From: Hermetia illucens
Lineage: Eukaryota > Arthropoda > Insecta > Diptera > Stratiomyidae
Reading direction: 5' to 3'
Assembly (NCBI RefSeq): GCF_905115235.1
Contig: NC_051854.1
Span: 69,307,463 to 69,371,462, forward strand
DNA length: 64,000 bases
A program made the position numbers and the translations under genes. Positions 57,195 through 64,000 of the stretch are shown here, in pieces. How positions within the stretch are numbered: position 1 is the stretch's first letter; the number at the start of each line of letters is the position of its first letter. The notes beneath the pieces are model-generated. The model had not been told where the DNA came from and did no database searches. It worked only from the letters and a program-made list of their open reading frames with translations.

Positions 57195-58135
57195 TACCCA
57201 GATAATAAACTCTACTTTTCCACAGCAAAAGTAAGATGTCACCATTATTCAAAGTGTTTTCTCGTCTTTCTGAATATTTGGATCATGTGGTAGGAAAACA
57301 CGGTTTTGACATCCGTAACGGCCATGGTGCGAGATTTGTGGACTTCTGCAACTTCCTCTGCCTCACCATTGGTTGCACATTGTTCGAGCCCAGAGCTTGT
57401 CATAAAGCCAGTTTGGCTTCAACTGGCCAACACCATGCAAGGAAATAGATTGACCACTTTACAATCAACAGCATTTGAGAGAAATGCTGACATCGGCCAA
57501 AGGGTACTTGTTTTCAGTGTGGCAACAGGAGGAGTATCAACGTGCTCTCTGGCTTCGCAAAGATCATAGCTCGCATCAAAACACATCTCAAAAGCTCGAT
57601 CAACAAAGGACAAAAGGTTGGCGACATTTAGCACATCAACACCCCCCAGAACACTTTGGACCCTGCTCTTTATCGATTTCGAGAAAGCTTTCAACAATGT
57701 CAAAAAGGATTGTAAATGATGTGCTTTATGCAGGAAGGATATTCCTGTGAAATTAATAGCTATTATCAGAGTGGCATATGATGGCCCAAAATCTCGTATT
57801 GTATCCAGATAAAATATCAGAGAAATTTGATATTCAAAGCGAAGTCCGTCGGGGTTGTATCTTGCCGTTGATACTATTTGTAATTATTATCCTCAAATAT
57901 TTCAATTACGCTGATGACATTTGTTTGCCTTCCAATGAGCCATGGATCTTCACCTTTGGAATGAGAGGCAAGTTGAATTGGTCGGAATATAAACTCCAAC
58001 AACAACTTTTGGTTGACCGCACTCTTCCTATCTACATTAATTGACAGAACGTCTTCCGCGTTGGTCGACCTAGATCATGTTGTTTCTGCCGACGTGGGCA
58101 CTGAACATGATGTCACCCAACATAGTACTATCGCA
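57195..58135 (+). mobile_element. LINE-B fragment with endonuclease and RT joined by deletion
   Basis: The endonuclease end RNGHGARFVDFCNFLCLTIG and CTLFEPRACHKASLASTGQH (near 57322-57430) matches the 1.7-kb copy. After a deletion, RT block A (LFIDFEKAFNNVKKD), then IPVKLIAIIRVAYDGPKSRI, then FNYADDICLPSNE (YADD, near 57900-57940) and YLGS-like residues (VVSADVGTEHD) follow. Several frame changes interrupt it. The 3' end is not clear. Confidence 0.65.
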
Positions 58136-58379
58136 GCACCGCCGTGCTGCCCAACGATAAAATAGTTGCACCGAGAGAGAATATTGGCGCGGAGATCGAC
58201 GCAGAGAATCTTTGGGGATAAAGTGTGTCATAACCTTACCCAACGAGTTGTTAAAAATTCAAAATGTCAAGCCACTGTTGGTAAGGCGAATAAATTATTG
58301 TTTATTGAGTTTAAAAACGGATGTTTTTATTTTTGGTTACGAGAACCATTGTGAATCCAGTATTGTGAATATGAGGATA

Positions 58380-58685
58380 TTCAGGACACAACATGACAGA
58401 ATCTACGCAGGCATCTCGACACTCACCCGATCAAGCAAACGGGGAATTTCATGACTCTTCGAACGAAAATCAAAATCAGGTAGCTACCATCCTTGCTTTG
58501 GGAAGCAGAGACCTACATTGTGGTTTAAACAAATCGAAGCGCAATTCCATTTATTTCAGATTACTCGTGACATAAGCAAATTTCAAAAACTAATGAGTGA
58601 ACTTGATTTTTTAGAACAAGTAACAACCGTAATTGAAAACCCGACTGCCGAAAACAAGGATGACGTGTAATGAACCTAGCGGAAA
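58380..58685 (+). mobile_element. fossil LTR-retroelement gag fragment (Gypsy-like)
   Basis: The fragment resembles the N-terminal part of gag from arthropod Gypsy-like elements. It is broken. The preceding 58140-58380 may belong to the same element's leader or LTR but shows no clear terminal repeat. It is an old relic. Confidence 0.45.
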
Positions 58686-58875
58686 TAGGAAGATCAAACA
58701 ATCATCCTAAGTGACCGAGAACGACCTAGAGGGAAGAGCTACTCCAGAAACCTAAAAAGTGCTCTGTTGACACGTTCTTACACGCCTCTGTGCTAGCCAG
58801 GCTCGGGAATGTGGGGGGGGGGGGGGGGTCCTTTGAGCGCTTTGATCCCTCACGTGTCATTAGTACAAAATTAAC
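58655..58875. repeat. unclassified repeat with poly-G run, related to 51290-51550
   Basis: Second copy of the repeat described at 51290. It contains an uninterrupted run of about 18 G near 58812-58829 where the other copy has a short GA-G tract, probably slippage. Confidence 0.6.
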
Positions 58876-58887
58876 GTATCTATACCG

Positions 58888-59472
58888 ATGAGCGGGTCCG
58901 CACCGGATTTAAAAATAGACCATAAACAAAGAAATTCGCAACGGCCTAACGATGAACACCAGAACGCGAGCAAAAACTGGAAAATAAAAAAACGGCTCGA
59001 CCGCGCGCGTGGAGCCGTAAGTCTCTGGACCCGAGTGCCACAATTGAGAGTGAAGATCCATGACCCAAAGATTAAGAGTCTCATGCTCTACCGACTGATT
59101 TCAAGAAAACGGATTCTTTCGGTTCTGAGACCGTTGCACGTAAGACTGCAACAATATCAAGCGGCCAGAGAACGGATCTTCGGAGTAGCAGAGATGACGA
59201 CGAAAAAACCTCAGCGCTCAACACTTAGCTTAAGCCAATATTGCTGGCGAATAATGCGCAACCGACGTCTCTACTACTCTGCCGTTCTCACAAGCAAAAA
59301 AAAGATCCAGTCGAGTGACTGTACAGTTTTAACGACTCTGACGATGACAATTCACCTTATGGATACCCAGCACGACTCCTTAATACCATATCAACTGATC
59401 GTGCTTACACAATTTTGGCACCCTGGCACTTGGCTTTTGATGGCACATCAAAAACAGTGTCCGGACAGCTGA
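58888..59472 (+). CDS. unidentified 194-aa ORF
   Basis: The longest frame in the last 10 kb that does not match a LINE. It is very basic. A segment near residues 83-98, QQYQAARERIFG, recalls the core of SUZ domains (Y-x-x-A-R-x-R-I-F), seen in R3H/SUZ RNA-binding proteins. No R3H domain precedes it. The last residues run into the SINE at 59461, so the natural end is elsewhere. It could be a retrocopy or ORF1-like sequence of the element whose repeat lies just upstream. Function is unknown and the match may be chance. Confidence 0.25.
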   Translation: MSGSAPDLKIDHKQRNSQRPNDEHQNASKNWKIKKRLDRARGAVSLWTRVPQLRVKIHDPKIKSLMLYRLISRKRILSVLRPLHVRLQQYQAARERIFGVAEMTTKKPQRSTLSLSQYCWRIMRNRRLYYSAVLTSKKKIQSSDCTVLTTLTMTIHLMDTQHDSLIPYQLIVLTQFWHPGTWLLMAHQKQCPDS

Positions 59473-59748
59473 GTGGTTAGAGCACAAGACTATCGTACGG
59501 AAGATCGCGGTTCAAATCTCACTGGTAGTGGTGGAATTTGTATCGTGATTTGCCGTCGGATACCAGTCGACTCAGCTGTGAATGAGTACCTGAATCAAAT
59601 CAGGGTAATAATCTCAGGCGAGCGCAATGTTGACCACATTGCCTCCTACAGTGTACTGTAGTGTACCGTTAAGGTCTTGAATGAAGTGCTCTAACACACT
59701 TCAAAGCCCTGATCCAATTGGATGGTTGCGCCAACGATTATTATTATC
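59461..59748 (+). mobile_element. tRNA-derived SINE, longest copy
   Basis: The head TCCGGACAGCTGAGTGGTTA has the A box and GCGGTTCAAATCTC is the B box. A middle part absent from the 14-kb copy (about 59580-59670, with CTCAGGCGAGCGCAATG) is followed by the shared body CTTGAATGAAGTGCTCTAAC, CTGATCCAATTGGATGGTTG and an ATT-rich tail. Just after it, GGTTGCGCAAACGATTATTA (59754-59773) repeats the last part of the tail. Confidence 0.8.
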
Positions 59749-59899
59749 AAAAACGGTTGCGCAAACGATTATTATAGCAAAAACTGCCCATCAACCAGTT
59801 CCCCTTTCACGTGAAGGCCTTGACCAACACAACCCTACAGGGGGCTTGCTGTGTACTTATATACACACCCTACTCAGAGACAGAGCAGCAGATTGATAC

Positions 59900-60660
59900 T
59901 GGTACTACCACCAGTATATCGGACGAGTCGAGTAGACCTCTTTTCGTGAGGCTTTTCGTCAACAGTTTAAGGATTCCCTAGATGACTGGGATATCCTTGA
60001 ACTGATGCGAGACCGCATGGACAGTCCATCCGAAGATTTCGACAGTTACTATAAAGCTGGTGCGTTCGCTACCCAGTAGGCTAAAAAACTCCTTAACGGA
60101 AGACAAATTGGTAGAGTTATTACGTAGTTGATTGAGATTCGACGTTCAGAGGCAACTTCTCTATTTTCCGGCTAGTACGGTTCGCGAGCTGCGTAATTTA
60201 GTGTATCAGAAAGAAATTTTAAAGGAGCATCTTTCAAGCAGGTTCTCTAGCCAATTGTGTAACTATTTTGCTGAATCTGAAGAGGGTGAAAACATAAAGA
60301 ACGTCTTAGGAAATCCTCAATCGGGGATTCAAAATCATGACTTAGACTTGGTCTGCTGGAATTGTCGGCAGATTGGACATTTGTTTGAAGACTGTTGGGA
60401 AGATACCAAAGTCTTTTGCTTTGGTCGCAGGCGCCCGAACACACGTAAGTTTATATGTCCAAAATGTCGAGTTCCAGAGACCAGCCCCAGTCATCAGAGC
60501 GTTGCTGTCGCACGTAACTGCGCAGGCATTCCGACAACGTTTTCCACAGTAACTCCGAAAGTTTCAGTATTGGAGCGGTCCAACAAAGTACCTTATGGAT
60601 TTGACCTCACCACCTATTTCCTTAAGGTTTATTCCAAATGGCGCCCAACGTGAGGCCCAA
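59900..60660 (+). mobile_element. fossil LTR-retroelement gag fragment with zinc-knuckle region
   Basis: It resembles the C-terminal gag half of an insect LTR element, including a CCHC-type cysteine cluster near 60352-60385. The fragment is broken and there is no pol or LTR next to it. It is old, and its relation to the gag piece at 58380 is unclear. Confidence 0.45.
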
Positions 60661-60664
60661 CATT

Positions 60665-61320
60665 TCCGGGATTCAAGCCTAATTTCTTATTTACAGGTTT
60701 TCTGAATCAGTGGAAGATAGCCTATTCCAAATGAAGGGGCTCAATCAGTCATTTTGGCAACTGGTCTTATTTTTGATACTAAGTGCAACATAAGTGGGTA
60801 AAGGCTCGAAATATATGCCCTGGAAAGTCAAGCAGGTCTTCTTTTCAGAACCTATCCCGCCGAAACTTGTGAGAATGGTGGTGTACCCAAAGAAAATTGA
60901 GGCCTCAAATAATATCCCATTCCAATATCTGCTCAAATAAAGTTAATAACGCTGTACTACCATATTTTGGAAGTTTACCACCCCTTAGGTTCATCTTAGA
61001 TGTAAAAAATTGTGCATTGGCGTAAGAGACAATATAAGGACATGTCATGTCCAAAATGATGAGAAATACGGTATCCACCATTCCCTGTCAGAAACTGAGT
61101 CAAGTGATAGTGGACATTTCCATGGCTCCGCATAATCCAAAGCTGGATATTTGGAATCAGCGTATGGGTCCACATCCACTTGTAGGAATTTTCCCATAGT
61201 TCTTACCACACCTTCCACACCTGCTTATAGGCGTTCTCCTTTCCCGTCGTCAATCTGCGGCATTATGGTCAATACATGCTTTCCAGTTAAATATTCTTCG
61301 CATCTCCTCAGTGAAAATAT
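60665..61320. other. no gene recognised
   Basis: Short frames only, no repeats matched elsewhere in the window. Confidence 0.3.
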
Positions 61321-61349
61321 CAACGAGCACCACTCCCGCGACTATGGAA

Positions 61350-62900
61350 GCTTCTTCGTCTGGCGTTGTTCAGAATGCGCTAACAACTTTTAATGCACTC
61401 AGACGATATACTGACGAAAATTTTCTTCTATACGCCTGAACATTAACCAAACTAGTGCTGCGTAAAGTAAAATGGATAAAAGCACTCTGGCTAACAACAG
61501 CCTTCTCGATGGTTGGGGTCCTCCAATTTTGCCATGCTTTCTCGAACGCGTAGCTCAAGTGCTTGAACGTCAATCGATGATCCACCATAACGTCGAGATT
61601 TCTGACGAAAGACTTGGACTCTATCACTTGTTATCCCAAACGAAACCAGAGAATTTCTTCCAGTTTGCAACTCCTGACCAGTACAGCCTCAGTTTTGTGT
61701 TCTGCTAACTCTAATCCATGTGATACCAACCAATCAATCAGCCTAACCGATGTCTCACATGCCCAGACAACATCCTCCAGGTGTTTGTCTGCTACCATAA
61801 TTGCGATGTCATCTATATAACTGGTAAGGGTAGCTTTGTCGCAAGAGTTTGATGCATAGCACATTGTCGTACATCACGTTCCAGATTAGTGCGCCAAACA
61901 CTGATCTTTGAGGCACTTCGCCAGTGACCAAATATTTAACTAAGCCTACGTCGGTGTTATAGAGGAGCTTTCTATCCATGAAATAATTCCTAATGATTAG
62001 CTGAATATACATGGGCACTTTCAGCTGTCTTAAGGATTCTAGTATATGAATTCATTGTACTGAGTTTAAAGCATTCCTCACTCCGAGGGCGATGATAGCA
62101 CAGTATTATGTGGTACCACCAGCATCCTTATACCTGCAATTGCTTGCGCCTTCAAAGCCACTTTCGGTATTCCATCCAGGGCGGATGCATGTTGAGTCCT
62201 TATCTTTTCGAAAACAATGGTAAGCTCATCATCTGTTATAATTGGAATATCCTTCGGGGGATGCCATCAACACTCTATACGTTTCCCCAAGGGTTGAGAT
62301 CGGCCTCTTCGCAAAGTTCTTGAAAGGAGTTCTGTTTACTTTTACGGATCGCCTTCCGCAGCTCTCTCCGATTAGTTTTGTAAATCGCCTCCCTCTGTAA
62401 AATTTCCTTCATTCCTCTTTCCTTATTGTTGCTTTCTAGACAGCCCGCATTTTCCGCTTTATGCGGCCGGGCCTTATCATCAAAACCTGCAGCAGTAGTT
62501 GTTTTCTCCCGGATCCTACAGACAACCCATCCGAACTTGACTTTGCCAGCTTCCAGAAACTTGCTTCCCCAAACAGCGGGCAAGGTGAAGATTGCCGTTT
62601 GCGTGGCACCGTATGCTTACCGCCAGTTCGTTATTGCACCGACATTACCGTCGACAATTTGAAATTACCGCACAAGTTCTCTCCATATATTCTCCCTCGT
62701 TGTGATAGTTATCTCGTGTGTAAACTGCCTCACTGTAACCTCCTCAGCTAAGGATTTACCAACCAAGTTCTGGTCGTTGGCCGTTCTTTCGTCTTTTGTC
62801 TTCCGGAGCCCCTGGAACAGTTCTCTCTTCTGCGTAGATCCGTGTGACATTGTCCCCGAGGTCGCTTAGCCTTGGATCTCCCTCAACCTTCCGCAGAATC
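61350..62900 (-). mobile_element. R1-clade LINE fragment
   Basis: From high to low: ORF1 end (GKVKFGWVVCRIREKTTT near 62480-62540), pre-RT linker (RRELRKAIRKSKQNSFQELC near 62310-62375), RT block B (GEVPQRSVFGALIWNVMYDN near 61870-61940), catalytic YIDDIAIMVADKHLEDVV near 61760-61820 (YIDD in place of YADD), HKTEAVLVRS, then YRRKFSSVYRLSALKVVSAF near 61370-61430. Most of the endonuclease is gone. It is more diverged than the copy at 18406, and its frames are broken. Confidence 0.65.
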
Positions 62901-62949
62901 TCAGCGTAAGAGAGGTCCTGAACAGTCTGCAGTTGACCGGCGGCCGGAA

Positions 62950-63430
62950 CGTGGGTGGGATAGGGCTGACCTACTAGTTTGGACTGTTCAGGCGGCGGGT
63001 GATCGAATGAAAAATAATTAGATCAACCAGCTGGACAGAAAAGAGATAACTGACTGTGGATGGTGGTCTAAAAGAAGTTACAGGTAGTGCTCAATTTAAA
63101 TAAATGTATATACATATGTATGCATATGTTAGCACCGGAGATATTCAGATACGCACAACGAATTTGCATAGATGCGGGCGTCTATACGCGGATATATGTA
63201 CGCATCAGTGGGCGGTAAGAGGAAATGTTTGGTTAGGATGAGCATAATATTTATGGGTTTAATATGTGTGTACATGTGAATATCTTGCAATTTAGACTGG
63301 ACTCGAACTATTTTGAATTTTTAAGGTCTAGTGTATGTCTGTCTGTCTGTTACATGAATTTTTCTTAGAAACGGCTATACAACATTGACTTTATAATTTG
63401 TGGGCAGCTTCAGGTATTCCAACTTGTTTA
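62950..63430. other. no gene recognised
   Basis: Low-complexity (TATACATATGTATGCATATG-type) sequence near 63100-63140 and a GTCT run near 63335-63350. Nothing else is recognised. Confidence 0.35.
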
Positions 63431-63432
63431 AT

Positions 63433-63924
63433 CATCATCACCAACGGTGCAACAACCGGTATCCTGTCTAGGCCTGCCTAAATAAGGAACTCCAGACATC
63501 CCGATTTTGCGCCGAGGTCCACCAATTCGATATCCCTAAAAGCTGACTGGCGTCCTAACCTACGCCATCGCTCCATCTTAGGCAGGGTCTGCCTCGTCTT
63601 CTTTTTCTACCATAGATATTACACTTATAGACTTTCCGGATGGGATCATACTCGTCCATACGGATTAAGTGACTCGCTCACCGTAACCTATTGAGCCGGA
63701 TTTTATCCACAACCGGACGGTCATGGTATCACTCATAGATTTCGTCGTTATGTAGGCTACGGAATCCTCCATCCTCATGTAGGGGGCCACAAATTCTTCG
63801 GAGAATTCTTCTCTCGAACGCGGCCAAGAGTCCGCAAGTTTTCTTGCTAAGAACCCAAGTCTCCCAGGAATACATGGGGACTGGCAAGATCATTGTCTTG
63901 TACAGTAAAAGCTTTGACCCTATG
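63433..63924 (-). mobile_element. LINE-A 3' fragment
   Basis: It starts with the family's tail (CATCATCACCAACGGTGCAAC) and runs through the C-terminal RT region (GGTCATGG, CTACGGAATCC-type blocks as in 40440-40560) to about 63924, where the alignment with the full copy stops (GTACAGTAAAAGC, equivalent to about 40320-40335). Confidence 0.8.
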
Positions 63925-63925
63925 T

Positions 63926-64000
63926 GCTTTCTTCTTCTTTTTCCTCAGCCTTCGTCTCTTTCAGAGGGGGGTCGGCTCATCTTGATTGGTTGCGCCACTT
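63926..64000 (-). mobile_element. probable LINE-E 3' end, running off the window
   Basis: CTTCTTCTTTTTCCTCAGCC followed by GGGGGGTCGGCTCATCTTGA resembles, from memory, the 3' UTR of the BovB/RTE-like family whose coding part is at 10113-11515. There is no overlapping sequence in this window to prove it. Confidence 0.35.

Noticed and set aside
58804-58829. Poly-G run as a possible G-quadruplex regulator
   Set aside because: The paired repeat copy at 51.5 kb has only a short G tract at this point; simple slippage explains it.
62950-62985. Match of GGGATAGGGCTGAC to the LINE-A 5' region (37695-37715)
   Set aside because: The shared part is about 14 bases with no extension on either side; likely chance.

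Overview
This window looks like insect nuclear DNA, most likely from a fly (Diptera). It is AT-rich, its four recognisable host genes carry short GT-AG introns, and most of the rest is non-LTR retrotransposon debris. The repeat families and the set of brachyurin-type gut proteases would fit a large dipteran genome such as a stratiomyid, but that placement is inference. I see no bacterial-type operon, CRISPR array, rRNA gene or certain tRNA gene.

Host genes. Four secreted S1-family (chymotrypsin/brachyurin-like) serine proteases share one design: a signal-peptide exon ending in a phase-1 intron, a long exon with His57 and Asp102, a phase-0 intron between residues 192 and 193, and a last exon with Asp194 and Ser195. 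SP1 (16758-17640, minus) and SP2 (24925-26017, plus) are plain one-domain enzymes. SP3 (30297-42249, minus) and SP4 (48975-50698, minus) form a sister pair with an extra segment before His57, Glu226 in the S1 pocket, and long mucin-like C-terminal tails (Ser/Thr/Glu-rich in SP3, Pro/Thr/Ala-rich and internally repeated in SP4). The last intron is 73 bp in SP4 and about 10.6 kb in SP3, where it is filled with nested transposons.

Mobile elements. I use working names. LINE-A is an RTE-like family with seven copies; the one at 37648-40798 is near-intact with target-site duplications (TSDs). LINE-B is an endonuclease/RT family in decayed pieces. LINE-C is Jockey-like, LINE-D is LOA-like with a DUF4780-type ORF1, and LINE-E is BovB/RTE-like. 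R1-clade LINEs include a 3.8-kb copy at 18406-22186 with a 15-bp TSD and poly(A) tail. DNA transposons are a Tc1-like element nested in LINE-C (3617-4752), a mariner (about 11763-12984) and a TTAA-targeting element (36271-41240) that contains the near-intact LINE-A. A tRNA-derived SINE is present in three copies. LTR-type retroelements survive only as fossil fragments (about 53.2-54.0, 58.4-58.7 and 59.9-60.7 kb, perhaps 6.2 kb).

Layout. 0-5.6 kb: R1, LINE-B and LINE-C debris with Tc1. 5.6-8.2 kb: mostly unrecognised. 8.2-11.5 kb: LINE-D, LINE-C and LINE-E pieces. 11.8-13.0 kb: mariner. 13.6-15.8 kb: LINE-A with SINE. 16.7-17.7 kb: SP1. 18.4-22.2 kb: R1 element. 22.4-24.6 kb: two LINE-A pieces. 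24.9-26.0 kb: SP2. 26.4-30.2 kb: LINE-D/B mosaic. 30.3-42.3 kb: SP3 and its giant intron. 43.3-48.2 kb: R1 and LINE-A. 49.0-50.7 kb: SP4. 51.3-64 kb: mixed TE graveyard with a few unidentified ORFs.

The host genes probably act as secreted digestive or extracellular proteases. Nothing here shows a multi-gene pathway. The most distinctive biology is the tailed protease pair, the atypical SP2, and the stepwise nesting of elements inside one protease intron.
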